Source of the DNA: Microcella alkaliphila
GTDB taxonomy: Bacteria > Actinomycetota > Actinomycetes > Actinomycetales > Microbacteriaceae
Reading direction: 5' to 3'
Length of the DNA stretch: 64,000 bases
Assembly (NCBI RefSeq): GCF_004216855.1
Contig: NZ_SGXT01000013.1
Coordinates: forward strand, 186,001 to 250,000
Shown: positions 34,476 through 42,291 of the stretch, piece after piece
Numbering within the stretch: position 1 is the stretch's first letter
Layout: the number at the start of each line of letters is the position of its first letter
Notes under the pieces: generated by a model
The model's database searches: none
What the model was told of the DNA's origin: nothing
What the model saw: the letters and a program-made list of their open reading frames with translations, nothing else
Position numbers and translations under genes: made by a program

Positions 34476-34794
34476 CCGGCGTGCCTCGGCTCTCGGTCTG
34501 AGGGCCGCGTCGCGCGTATGTGCTTCCGGCGGCACCTGCCGTCAGGGCACACACGCTGAACGCGCGCACCGTGCCCAGCGCGTCGCCCCAACCGGCGCCC
34601 CATACCGGTGATTCGGGGCAGCACCGCGCGTTCGTTCGGCCGGTATTGCACCGAACGCGTGGTGTGAGCCGCGCGGCGGTACTCGAGCCGCAGCGAATCG
34701 CCCGGCCGCGCCCTCCACACCCTCTCGCGCGAGTCCCCACTTTGCCCCGCCGTCTCGCCCCAGCCCCCGCCACCCCGGGTCTACGCTCGCGCTC
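34476..34794. other. intergenic stretch with a long inverted repeat
   Basis: No gene is seen. CACCGCGCGTTCG at 34622-34634 is mirrored by CGAACGCGTGGTG at 34652-34664 (12 of 13 pairs), enclosing a 17-base loop. There is no T-run, so it is not a classical terminator. The stretch ends with the DUF1761 promoter. Confidence 0.5.
34782..34787 (+). promoter_or_regulatory. -10 box of the DUF1761 gene, leaderless
   Basis: TACGCT ends 7 bases before the ATG at 34795. Confidence 0.4.
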
Positions 34795-35223
34795 ATGGAG
34801 CTCATCCCGATCAACTGGCTCGCCGTCGGCATCGCCTTCGTCGTTGTCTTCATTGCCGGAGCACTCTGGTTCGGCCCGAAAACCTTCTTCCCCGTCTGGT
34901 GGCGCACGCTCGGCAAAGACCCCGACGACATGGGCAACTCGGGTGCCAACATGGCGGTGATCTTCGGCGTAACCGCCGTTGCCGCATCCGTGCAGGTCAT
35001 CGGCATTGCGCTCGCGATCGGCGTCGCAACCCTCGCGTTCGGCCCCGTCGGCCCGCTTGGCGGCCTCCTCATCGGCCTCACACTCGGCGTCGTATTCACC
35101 GCGGCCGGTTCCCTCTCGCACCGCCTCTTCGGCCAGCAGGGCTTCCGCGTGTGGCTGATCGAAGTCGGCAGCGACGTACTCAACTACACCCTCGCCGGGC
35201 TGATCATCGGCCTGTTCGGCTAA
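34795..35223 (+). CDS. DUF1761 membrane protein
   Basis: A 142-residue protein with four hydrophobic segments. The N-terminal INWLAVGIAFVVVFIAGALWFGPKTFFPVWWRTLGK and the C-terminal LIEVGSDVLNYTLAGLIIGLF are the DUF1761 pattern; the tryptophan-rich WFGPxxFFxxWW after the first helix is diagnostic. The family's role is unknown. It precedes the unknown gene at 35276 by 52 bases on the same strand. Confidence 0.82.
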   Translation: MELIPINWLAVGIAFVVVFIAGALWFGPKTFFPVWWRTLGKDPDDMGNSGANMAVIFGVTAVAASVQVIGIALAIGVATLAFGPVGPLGGLLIGLTLGVVFTAAGSLSHRLFGQQGFRVWLIEVGSDVLNYTLAGLIIGLFG

Positions 35224-35275
35224 CCTGCCCGGCGCGACGCCGCCGCCCGCCGCCTCCGCCGACCCGGCCGAATGG

Positions 35276-35821
35276 ATGCACGCTGACGACCGCGCGACCG
35301 TCACCGACGCGATCGCACGGCTCACCGCCGCCGCACACCCCCACGATCACTTCGGCACGACGATCGGCCCCCGCAAGTCGCTGGGGATCATCCCGCGCCG
35401 GCAGACCTACCGGCGGGCCGGGGTCGGCTGGCGCCTCGGCGTCGTCGCCGTCGACACCGCGGGCCGTCTGTACGCGGTCGGTCAGATCGTGCGCGCCACC
35501 CGGCAGGTGCTGCCCGGCCACCAGGCTGAGTCAGCGCGAGAGCGCCGCGCGCTGAAAGAGCAGCTCGTCGACGTCGGCTTTCCCGACGGTGAGACCGTGC
35601 TGCTTGACGCTGTGCCCGTCAGTGAGCCCAGCCAGAAGGAGGCACCGACGGTCACCGCCCCGGGGCCGGTCGTCGTGCGCGACGGCCGCATCCTCATTCG
35701 CTGGATGCCGTCGGCCCCCGACAGCGCCCTCATGCCGCTGCCTGTGTATCTCGCTGAGCGCACCGAGCTGGCCTTGCGACCCGCCGACGCCGCCCTCGAC
35801 CAACAGGATTCAAGGACATGA
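35276..35821 (+). CDS. hypothetical protein
   Basis: A 181-residue soluble protein that I do not recognise with certainty. It has no signal peptide or membrane segment. The middle holds RAGVGWRLGVVAVDTAGRLYAVGQIVRATRQVLPGHQAESARERRALKEQL and a later strand VVVRDGRILIRWMPSAPDSALMPLPVYLAERTELA. Similar proteins of unknown role occur in related actinobacteria. The final codons (QDSRT, stop) lie inside the second 78-bp palindromic repeat, so insertion of that element may have reset the C-terminus. Confidence 0.6.
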   Translation: MHADDRATVTDAIARLTAAAHPHDHFGTTIGPRKSLGIIPRRQTYRRAGVGWRLGVVAVDTAGRLYAVGQIVRATRQVLPGHQAESARERRALKEQLVDVGFPDGETVLLDAVPVSEPSQKEAPTVTAPGPVVVRDGRILIRWMPSAPDSALMPLPVYLAERTELALRPADAALDQQDSRT

Positions 35822-35884
35822 GCGGGGCTACTGTGGAGTGTCGCAGCCAACACGCCGAGGCGCGGCGACCGCCTTCCTTGAATC
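35807..35884. repeat. 78-bp palindromic element, copy 2 (reverse orientation)
   Basis: The ends are a perfect 10-bp inverted repeat, GATTCAAGGA at 35807-35816 and TCCTTGAATC at 35875-35884. Read on the minus strand it lines up without gaps with the element at 17043-17120: GATTCAAGGAA, CCTCGGCGTGT and GCGACAC are identical and in register. The inner hairpin is degenerate here. It overlaps the 3' end of the gene at 35276. Confidence 0.75.
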
Positions 35885-35912
35885 GCGCACGCGCGCGGGG
35901 GGTGGTTACGCA

Positions 35913-36572
35913 ATGACCTTCACCGGCTTCGACCCCGACGCGCCCCGGTTCTACGCCGAGCTGTCCGAGAACAACACCCGTGAGTGGTGGCAGCAGAACA
36001 GGGCACGCTACGCCCAGACGGTGCGCGGCCCCGTCGAGGTGCTCGCTGATGTACTTGGTGCCGAGTTCGGTCCGGTCAAAATCTTCCGGCCGCATCGCGA
36101 CGTACGCTTCAGCGCCGACAAGCGACCCATCAAAGACCACATCGGTTTCGTCACCACGCCCGCCGACGGCACCGCCCACTACGGCCAGCTGAACGAGCAC
36201 GGGTTGATGCTCGCCGGCGGCGTCTACCAGCCGAGTCGCGACCAGCTGCGCCGCTTCCGCGCCCTCGTCGACGACAACCGCCTCGTCGGCGACCTCGAGG
36301 CCACCCTCGAAGAGCTTGAGGAGAACGGCTTCACGATCATGACCGACGGCGCCCTCGCGACCGCGCCCCGCGGCTACCCGCGCGACCACCCCAAGATCGA
36401 GCTGCTGCGCCTAACAAATCTCGCGATTTCCCAGCCGCACCCGATCGACGACTGGATGTTCGGCGACGACGCGCTAGGCCGCATCCTTCAGGCGTGGCGT
36501 CTCGTCTCGACGTGGAACGCGTGGCTGCTCGAGAACATCGGCCCCGCGGTCGACCCGGCGACGGCGCGGTAG
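35913..36572 (+). CDS. DUF2461 domain protein
   Basis: A 219-residue protein of the DUF2461 family. Conserved blocks are FYAELSENNTREWWQQNRARYAQTVRGPVEVLADVL, KIFRPHRDVRFSADKRPIKDHIGF, and the tyrosine/glycine-rich GLMLAGGVYQPSRDQLRRFR. The family has no proven function. The ATG at 35913 opens the conserved TFTGFDPDAPRFYAEL. The last 99 bases overlap the 3' end of the EamA gene on the opposite strand, an unusually long convergent overlap. Confidence 0.85.
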   Translation: MTFTGFDPDAPRFYAELSENNTREWWQQNRARYAQTVRGPVEVLADVLGAEFGPVKIFRPHRDVRFSADKRPIKDHIGFVTTPADGTAHYGQLNEHGLMLAGGVYQPSRDQLRRFRALVDDNRLVGDLEATLEELEENGFTIMTDGALATAPRGYPRDHPKIELLRLTNLAISQPHPIDDWMFGDDALGRILQAWRLVSTWNAWLLENIGPAVDPATAR

Positions 36573-37457
36573 CGTGCGACGGGCGCGGCGCAGGCCCGAC
36601 ACCACGGCTGCGCGCACGGGCGCCTGCCCGATCAGGATTCCCGCGAACACGAGCCCGATGCCGCCCAGCTGCAGCGCCGTGAGCGTCTCGCCGGCGAGCG
36701 CGACACCGAGAAGCACCCCGGTGACGGGGTTCAGCAGTCCGATGAGCCCCACGGCCCCGGCGGGCAGCTTCCGCAGCCCGAGGTTCCAGCCGACGTAGGC
36801 GGCGAGCGTCGCCACGAGCGACAGGTAGGCGAACGCCCCCACCTCGCTCGCCGTGACGGGCCGCGGCGCGCCCTCGACGATCAGAGCAACCGGGATGATC
36901 GCCACGGCTCCCATGGTCAGCTGCCAGGCGGTCATCGGCAGCAGGGGAGCGCTGCTACTCCAGCGCTTCGTGAAGATGAACCCGACCGACGACATGAGCA
37001 TGGCGGCGAGCGACGCGAGCACCCCTCCAACGTCGACGGTGCCCGACCCGGTGGCGAGCAGCGCCACCACGCCCGCGAAGCCGAGGCCGGCGCCCACGAG
37101 CGAGAACAGTTGCGGCTTTTCGCGAATCACGCCCCACGCGACGAGCATCATCGCAATCGGTGCCATGGCCATGATCATCGACGCGATGGACGACGGCAGC
37201 AGCTGGGCGGCGACGTAGATGAGCACGAAGAACGCGCCGATGTTGAGCACGCCGAGCACGAGCGAGCGCCACCACCACACGCCGCGGGGCAGTACGCGCA
37301 CGATGAGCAGCAGGAGCAGGCCTGCCGGCAGCGCCCGCCAGACGGCGCCCCAGAGCGGCGCGTCGGCGGGCAGCCACGTCGAGGTGACGACGTAGGTTGA
37401 GCCCCACGCGACGGGCGCGATCGCGGTGACGAGCATCCAGCGCCAAATATTTTCCAT
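36474..37457 (-). CDS. EamA-family (DMT) transporter, MarR-linked
   Basis: A 327-residue exporter with ten hydrophobic segments in two EamA repeats: AIAPVAWGSTYVVTSTWLPADAPLWGAVWRALPAG in the first and LASLAAMLMSSVGFIFTKRW in the second, as in the RhaT/YedA group. The last 45 residues are Arg-rich and overlap the DUF2461 gene end antisense. The ATG at 37457 sits inside the palindrome TTCCATGGAA. It is divergent from the MarR gene, 40 bases apart, and is the likely target of that regulator. The substrate is unknown, perhaps a toxic small molecule sensed by MarR. Confidence 0.9.
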   Translation of the reverse strand: MENIWRWMLVTAIAPVAWGSTYVVTSTWLPADAPLWGAVWRALPAGLLLLLIVRVLPRGVWWWRSLVLGVLNIGAFFVLIYVAAQLLPSSIASMIMAMAPIAMMLVAWGVIREKPQLFSLVGAGLGFAGVVALLATGSGTVDVGGVLASLAAMLMSSVGFIFTKRWSSSAPLLPMTAWQLTMGAVAIIPVALIVEGAPRPVTASEVGAFAYLSLVATLAAYVGWNLGLRKLPAGAVGLIGLLNPVTGVLLGVALAGETLTALQLGGIGLVFAGILIGQAPVRAAVVSGLRRARRTLPRRRRVDRGADVLEQPRVPRRDETPRLKDAA

Positions 37458-37490
37458 GGAAGAGTTAATATCTTCCAGGGAAGGTAATAT
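37452..37490. promoter_or_regulatory. double MarR operator and divergent promoters
   Basis: TTCCATGGAA at 37452-37461 and TTCCAGGGAA at 37473-37482 are two near-identical dyads exactly 21 bases apart, two helical turns. The first covers the start codon of the EamA gene. The second abuts TAATAT at 37485-37490, a perfect -10 box 7 bases before the MarR GTG. A MarR dimer on each site would block both promoters. Confidence 0.7.
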
Positions 37491-37497
37491 TCCCCGC

Positions 37498-38061
37498 GTG
37501 AGCGAACTCTCAGGCGGCCCAGGCGAGCAATCGCACGACGATGTGCGATCCCGTGACCGGGTCGCGAGCATCCAGGCCGAGTGGCGTCGCGAGCGCCCCG
37601 AGATCGATCCGAGCCCCCAGGGGCTCATCGGCCGCCTGCATCGCCTCGCCGCTCACCTGACCGTCGAGCTCGAGAGCGTCTACCGCGACTTCGGGCTCTC
37701 GACCGGCGAGTTCGACGTCTTGGCCGCGCTCCGCCGCGCCGGCGAGCCGTACGAGCGCACCCCCGGCGAGCTTGCCGAGCGCACCATGATCACGAGCGGC
37801 GGCCTCACGAAGCGCTGCGACCGGCTCGAATCGGCTGGGCTCATCGAGCGCCGCGTCGCCGAAACCGACCGCCGCGGCCGCGTCGTGGCGCTGACCCCCG
37901 ACGGACTCGATCTGATCGATCGGGCCTACGAGGCTCACATGCGTAACGAGCACCGGCTCATTGCCGCACTCACCGCGGATGAACGCGGTGCGATCGAGGG
38001 CGGGCTTGCCCACTGGCTGGCGCAGTTCGAGGCGCAGGAGGGTGCTGACCATGGCGTGTAA
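37498..38061 (+). CDS. MarR-family transcriptional regulator
   Basis: A 187-residue regulator. After a 30-residue acidic N-terminus, the winged helix reads LESVYRDFGLSTGEFDVLAALRRAG, PGELAERTMITSGGLTKRCDRLESAGLIERRVAETDRRGRVVALTPDG; the recognition helix is TSGGLTKRCDRLE and the wing DRRGR. MarR proteins repress efflux or degradation genes and let go on binding a phenolic or other ligand. It is leaderless, with two operator dyads between it and the divergent EamA exporter, so autoregulation is likely. Confidence 0.92.
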   Translation: MSELSGGPGEQSHDDVRSRDRVASIQAEWRRERPEIDPSPQGLIGRLHRLAAHLTVELESVYRDFGLSTGEFDVLAALRRAGEPYERTPGELAERTMITSGGLTKRCDRLESAGLIERRVAETDRRGRVVALTPDGLDLIDRAYEAHMRNEHRLIAALTADERGAIEGGLAHWLAQFEAQEGADHGV

Positions 38062-38103
38062 CCGCTTCTCGTAAACCTGGGGCGACCACAAGGCCGCCAC
38101 CCC

Positions 38104-38109
38104 TAGACT
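38104..38109 (+). promoter_or_regulatory. -10 box of the antiporter gene, leaderless
   Basis: TAGACT ends 6 bases before the GTG at 38116. Confidence 0.5.
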
Positions 38110-38115
38110 CTCGGC

Positions 38116-39252
38116 GTGGATATTCTCGACGTCGGCCGGGTCGTGCTCGGACTCGTTCTGCTCATCGCCGGCGGCGAAGCGCTTGTGCGCGGCGCCTCGA
38201 CTCTCGCGACACGCCTCGGCATCGCGCCGTTGGTGGTCGGGCTCGTGATCGTCTCGGCGTCGACGAGTGCGCCCGAGTTGGCTGTCACCGTGGGCGCCGT
38301 CGCGGCCGGTGACCCCGACCTCGCCGTCGGCAACGTGGTGGGCAGCAACATTGTCAACATCCTGTTCATCCTCGGTCTGGCGGCCCTGATTCTGCCGCTC
38401 ATCGTCAAGCGCCAGCTGGTGCGCTTCGACATTCCCGTCATGGTGGGCATCACCGTGTTGTTGCTCGTGCTCGCCCTCGATGGCGAAATCACCCAGCTCG
38501 ACGGCGTGATCCTGTTCGCCGCTGCGGGCGTACACGTTGTGCTCAGCTTCTGGTTTAGCAAGCGCGATCCCGAGCTCGCTGCCGACCTCGATATCCCTGC
38601 CACGCCGTCGAAGCTGTCGCCCGCCATGCAGGTCCTGGTGGCGGTTGCGCTCGTGCTCTTCGGCATCGGGCTGCTCGTGCTCGGCGCCGGGTTCTTGGTC
38701 GAGGGCGCGTCGAACGTTGCGGCGAGCTTCGGCGTCTCGAGCCTCGTGATCGGCCTGACCGTCGTCGCGGTCGGCACCAGCCTTCCCGAACTAGTGACAT
38801 CGATCATCGCGGTGCGCCGGGGCGAGCGCGACATCGCGGTGGGCAACATCGTCGGCAGCAACATCTTCAACATTGGCGTTGTGCTGGGTGTCCCTGCGAT
38901 CTTCTTCCCCGCGGGCATTCCCGTCGCCGCCTCGGCGATCGCGCTTGACCTCCCGCTGGCCCTCGCGGCGGCTGTCGCGCTGCTACCCATCGCGTTCACC
39001 GGCTTCGCGATCGCGCGCTGGGAAGGCGGCATGTTCGTCGTACTCTACGTCGCATACACGGTCTACCTGATCCTGAACGCCGTGCAGCACGACGCGCTCA
39101 GCGGCTTCACGACCGTCATGGTCTTCTTCGTCCTGCCGCTCGTGGCGGTCACCCTGATCGCGGTGACCGCCTACGAGGTGGGCTACCTGAAGGGCAGGAA
39201 GAAGGCAAAAGAGCCCGCTACTTCAGCAGACCCTTCATCTGGGAGTAAATGA
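38116..39252 (+). CDS. calcium/sodium antiporter, CaCA family (YrbG-like)
   Basis: A 378-residue antiporter with about ten helices in two inverted alpha repeats. Repeat 1 contains GLVIVSASTSAPELAVTVGA and GNVVGSNIVNILFILG; repeat 2 contains GLTVVAVGTSLPELVTSIIAV and GNIVGSNIFNIGVVLG. The glutamates in APE and LPE are the calcium-site residues. It exports calcium in exchange for sodium or protons. The hydrophilic Lys-rich tail overlaps the end of the SDR gene on the other strand by 35 bases. Confidence 0.93.
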   Translation: MDILDVGRVVLGLVLLIAGGEALVRGASTLATRLGIAPLVVGLVIVSASTSAPELAVTVGAVAAGDPDLAVGNVVGSNIVNILFILGLAALILPLIVKRQLVRFDIPVMVGITVLLLVLALDGEITQLDGVILFAAAGVHVVLSFWFSKRDPELAADLDIPATPSKLSPAMQVLVAVALVLFGIGLLVLGAGFLVEGASNVAASFGVSSLVIGLTVVAVGTSLPELVTSIIAVRRGERDIAVGNIVGSNIFNIGVVLGVPAIFFPAGIPVAASAIALDLPLALAAAVALLPIAFTGFAIARWEGGMFVVLYVAYTVYLILNAVQHDALSGFTTVMVFFVLPLVAVTLIAVTAYEVGYLKGRKKAKEPATSADPSSGSK

Positions 39253-40036
39253 GTCCGGCGGCCTTCTTCGGGTTCAGGCGCGACAGGCGCGACATGAACC
39301 GGGCATCCGAGCCGATGAAGATCTCGTAGCTGCCCTTCTCGATCGCCTCGATGATCTGGCGACCCGCCTCGACGGGCGGCGTCGTCTTGCGCGGCTTGTC
39401 GCCGGCGGAGGCCGCCATCTTCTTCATGTCGTCCTCGGTCATGACGCCCGAGTTGAGGGTGATGTTGGTGCCGATCGCGCCGGGGAACACGCCGGTCACG
39501 GTGACGCCGGTCTCCATGAGCTCTGAGTGCAGGGCGCGGCTCAGCTGCGCAACCGCCGCCTTCGTGGCCCCATACACGCTCTGGCCAGGCACGGGCGCGT
39601 AGGCGCCCATGCTCGCGACGTTCACGATGGCCGCCTCGGGGCGCGCGATGAGGTGCGGCAGAAAGACCTTGGTGGTGTTCAGCACGCCGTAGAGGTTGAC
39701 GTTGATGACGCGCTCGATCTGGTCCCAGTCGAGCTCGTTCACGCGCACGAACTTCTGGATGATGCCCGCGATGTTCAACAGGCCGTCGATCTGACGGTGC
39801 TCGGCGATGATCGCCGCGGGTAGAGCGGTGACGGCCTCGCGGTCGGCGATGTTGACGACGTGCGTCGTCACGCGGCCGGGCAGGCCCTCCGCCATCGAGG
39901 CGGTTTCGGCGAGTCCAGCCTCGCTGAGGTCAAGCGCTGCGACGTGGCCGCCCTTCTTCGCGATGCCGAGCGCGACCTCGCGCCCGATGCCGTTTCCCGC
40001 GCCAGTGATGGCGAAAACTTTGCCGTTGATCTGCAT
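39218..40036 (-). CDS. SDR-family oxidoreductase
   Basis: A 272-residue classical short-chain dehydrogenase. The cofactor loop is ITGAGNGIGREVALG, the acidic residue ALDLSEAG suggests NAD preference, NIAGI is the structural motif, and the catalytic residues are the serine in VASMGAY, Tyr and Lys in SVYGATKAAV. The C-terminal block ILGSDA-like sequence (YEIFIGSDARFMSRLSRLNPKKA) is common in mycolate-type SDRs. The ATG at 40036 is preferred over one 14 codons upstream. The substrate is unknown. Confidence 0.9.
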   Translation of the reverse strand: MQINGKVFAITGAGNGIGREVALGIAKKGGHVAALDLSEAGLAETASMAEGLPGRVTTHVVNIADREAVTALPAAIIAEHRQIDGLLNIAGIIQKFVRVNELDWDQIERVINVNLYGVLNTTKVFLPHLIARPEAAIVNVASMGAYAPVPGQSVYGATKAAVAQLSRALHSELMETGVTVTGVFPGAIGTNITLNSGVMTEDDMKKMAASAGDKPRKTTPPVEAGRQIIEAIEKGSYEIFIGSDARFMSRLSRLNPKKAAGLIYSQMKGLLK

Positions 40037-40107
40037 GATGCCCCTGACTCCCGAAGCGACGCGGTTTCGCGTCTTCATGTCAGGTTACGCCGCGTTCGAC
40101 CGATCGG

Positions 40108-40707
40108 TCAGGGTCGAACGTCCCGAGTGTCGTGAGCGTGTCGGGGGTGGCCCAGTTGGTGCTGCTCACCGCGCTTCGGCGGGGTGTACGTGCAGGTATC
40201 GCCTGAGCACAGGGTGGGCTTCTCGCGAGCGAAGCGGCGGGCGAGCTCGCAGCCGAGGCAATAACCGAAGGCCGCCTCGGCGAAGAGCAGCGCGAGGCAG
40301 AAGGCGCAGATCGCCTGTGCGATTGCGGGCGCGAGGCCGAGCCAGCCGAGTGCGAAACAGCCGATGAGCGCCATGCCGAACCCGAGCATCCAGGCGAACT
40401 GTTTTGAGCGCGCCTCCACCCACTCGGGGCGCTGCGGGCGGGTGAGGAGCGTGCCGATCGCGAGGGTCGGTGTCCACCGGGTTCCCACAAACAGTCGCAG
40501 GTACATCTCGAGCGCGAAGGCGATGCCGAAGGCCTGCAGGGGTCGGATGTCGCCCGTGATGACGCTGTACTGCCACGCGGCGAATCCCGCGAGAAACAGG
40601 ATGCCCGCCGACGCGCGCACGGCGCGCTCGTTCACGACGGGAACATCGATTCCGACGACCCACTGGCCGATGACGGGGCGTTCAGTCGGAGGGGTCGCGG
40701 CGGTCAT
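40108..40707 (-). CDS. DUF4395 membrane protein
   Basis: A 199-residue protein with about four hydrophobic segments. Family blocks are VNERAVRASAGILFLAGFAAW, the second pair around FGIAFALEMYLRLFVGTRWTPTLAIGTLL, and the cysteine-bearing end FAEAAFGYCLGCELARRF followed by LCSGDTC. Cysteines of this kind and the usual neighbours of the family (thioredoxin, rhodanese) point to sulfur or thiol chemistry. A CsoR-type operator overlaps the promoter. The last 25 residues are His/Arg rich. Confidence 0.82.
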   Translation of the reverse strand: MTAATPPTERPVIGQWVVGIDVPVVNERAVRASAGILFLAGFAAWQYSVITGDIRPLQAFGIAFALEMYLRLFVGTRWTPTLAIGTLLTRPQRPEWVEARSKQFAWMLGFGMALIGCFALGWLGLAPAIAQAICAFCLALLFAEAAFGYCLGCELARRFAREKPTLCSGDTCTYTPPKRGEQHQLGHPRHAHDTRDVRP

Positions 40708-40713
40708 GCCCCG

Positions 40714-40732
40714 AGCATACCCTAGGGGGTAT
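40714..40732 (-). promoter_or_regulatory. CsoR-type operator over the DUF4395 promoter
   Basis: ATACCCTAGGGGGTAT at 40717-40732 is a near-perfect palindrome of the type bound by CsoR-family repressors (copper CsoR, persulfide CstR). It overlaps the minus-strand -10 box TATGCT (40719-40714), which lies 6 bases from the DUF4395 ATG. No CsoR gene is in the window. Confidence 0.6.
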
Positions 40733-41334
40733 TACGACGCGCGACGACGCCGGACGGCGCGCACCCCGTCGATCAGCGCGGCGATCGACGCAACCACCGT
40801 CGCGACGAGAAGGTACCCCTGCGACACGACCTGCATGATCGCGAGCTCTTCGGTCACGCCGGTGGTCGTTCCGAGGGCACTGAGCCCGGTGAGGGCCGCG
40901 AGCGCGCCGGCGAGCGCCAGGGTGACCCACCACGGACCCCGCACGCTGCGGATCGCCCCGAAGACGAGCAGGAAGAAGCCGATCGCGGCCACGAAGAAGA
41001 ATGGAATCGCAAGCCCGTCGAGTGCGCCCGACGATCCCAACTCGGGCGCGACCAGCAGCGCGAACTCAACGGCCGAGAACGCCGTGACTCCGGCGGCGAA
41101 CGCGATCGCACCGACGCGCCCCATTCGCCCGAGCCGCGGCCACGCGACGAGCCCCACCACTGCGAGCAGGCGCAACGCCCAGCCCTGAACGACGAACCAG
41201 TCGAGGTTCTCGATGACGAGTGCCGCCGCGAGCGTGAGAAGCACGATGACGATCGCGAGCGCGAGAACGGCGAGGACGCGACGGGACGGTGCGGGAACCG
41301 GGAGGGCGCCGGGAGAGCGGACGGGTGCTGGCAT
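40732..41334 (-). CDS. hypothetical membrane protein
   Basis: A 200-residue protein with about six hydrophobic segments (residues 20-42, 52-68, 74-96, 106-128, 134-155 and 168-188). A proline-rich N-terminus precedes the first; the C-terminus is a short Arg-rich tail. I do not recognise the family; the charge pattern suggests a cytoplasmic C-terminus. Its stop codon overlaps the CsoR-type operator, so it is upstream of, but separate from, the DUF4395 gene. Confidence 0.65.
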   Translation of the reverse strand: MPAPVRSPGALPVPAPSRRVLAVLALAIVIVLLTLAAALVIENLDWFVVQGWALRLLAVVGLVAWPRLGRMGRVGAIAFAAGVTAFSAVEFALLVAPELGSSGALDGLAIPFFFVAAIGFFLLVFGAIRSVRGPWWVTLALAGALAALTGLSALGTTTGVTEELAIMQVVSQGYLLVATVVASIAALIDGVRAVRRRRAS

Positions 41335-41387
41335 GCCGCGAGCCTAGGCCACCGGTCATTGCCAGGTACCGGTGCAACGCTTGCGCC

Positions 41388-42029
41388 ATGGCCGTCATGC
41401 CGATGTTCCCGCTCGGGTCGGTGCTTTTCCCGTACATGCCGACCGCCCTGCGCATTTTCGAGGAGCGTTACATCGTCATGCTCTCCGAGATCCTCGGCGA
41501 CGAGCCCGCCGAATTCGGCATCGTGCTCATTGAGCGCGGCAGCGAGGTGGGCGGCGGCGAGCAGCGTTTCCCGATCGGAACCGTCGCCCGCATTACTCAG
41601 GTGCAAACGAGCGAGGGTTTCATCGGCCTCGTCGCGCAGGGCGACCGGCGCATCGAGGTCACCGAGTGGCGTCCCGACGACCCGTACCCGCTTGCCGACG
41701 TGCGCGAGGTGCTGGGTTTCGATGTTGACGATGAAGTCTTGCCGCTCATGGCCGAGGTCGACTCGGTGGTGCGTGCCACGATCGCCCAGGCGAGCGAGTT
41801 CATGGAGGTGCCGTGGCCGGCCGATATCCAGCTCGATGACGATCCCCGTGCATCCATTTGGCAGTTGGCGGCGATCGCACCGCTCGGCCCGCTCGACCAG
41901 CAGAAGCTGCTGCGCAGCGAAACGGCCGAGCAGCTGTTGACGGCCACCCGTGAGCTCACGCTGGAGGCCGCCGAGATGCTGACCCTGACCGGCGACTGGG
42001 ACGACGACATGGATACGCTCGACCCGTGA
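41388..42029 (+). CDS. LON peptidase substrate-binding (LonN) domain protein
   Basis: A 213-residue stand-alone LonN/PUA-like domain protein with no ATPase or protease part. Typical blocks are MPMFPLGSVLFPYMPTALRIFEERYIVML, FGIVLIERGSEVGGGEQRFPIGTVARI, and the later helical region FMEVPWPADIQLDDDP. Such proteins occur throughout actinobacteria with unknown function, possibly as peptide binders. The ATG at 41388 is preferred over an upstream start. Its stop overlaps the next gene by 4 bases (GTGA). Confidence 0.88.
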   Translation: MAVMPMFPLGSVLFPYMPTALRIFEERYIVMLSEILGDEPAEFGIVLIERGSEVGGGEQRFPIGTVARITQVQTSEGFIGLVAQGDRRIEVTEWRPDDPYPLADVREVLGFDVDDEVLPLMAEVDSVVRATIAQASEFMEVPWPADIQLDDDPRASIWQLAAIAPLGPLDQQKLLRSETAEQLLTATRELTLEAAEMLTLTGDWDDDMDTLDP

Positions 42030-42232
42030 CACCCGCCTTCGCCTTTCCGATTCCGACCGACCCGGCGACCGCCGCCTGGGCGGCGCCCGTCTTCGCACTC
42101 ATGGCGCTGACGACGGTCGCGGTGCTCGTCTGGCAGGCGGTGCGCTACTTCCGCGACGATCGCGCGGGGCGCGACGAGCGCGACGAATTCGATGGCCCGG
42201 ATGCACGGGGCGGCTCCGACGACGCGTCGTAA
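42026..42232 (+). CDS. small membrane protein
   Basis: A 68-residue protein with one transmembrane segment (residues 19-40, AAPVFALMALTTVAVLVWQAV) followed by a charged cytoplasmic tail rich in Arg, Asp and Gly. The GTG start overlaps the LonN-domain stop, so the two are co-translated. The function is unknown. Confidence 0.65.
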   Translation: MTPAFAFPIPTDPATAAWAAPVFALMALTTVAVLVWQAVRYFRDDRAGRDERDEFDGPDARGGSDDAS

Positions 42233-42291
42233 CGCCCCCGACACACCGGCTTGCTACGCTGGGCCGCACAACTTCACACCAGGCCGTCACA

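Noticed and set aside
34622-34664. Third copy of the 78-bp repeat
   Set aside because: It has a long inverted repeat but not the ATTCAAGGA ends or the core blocks, and the length differs.
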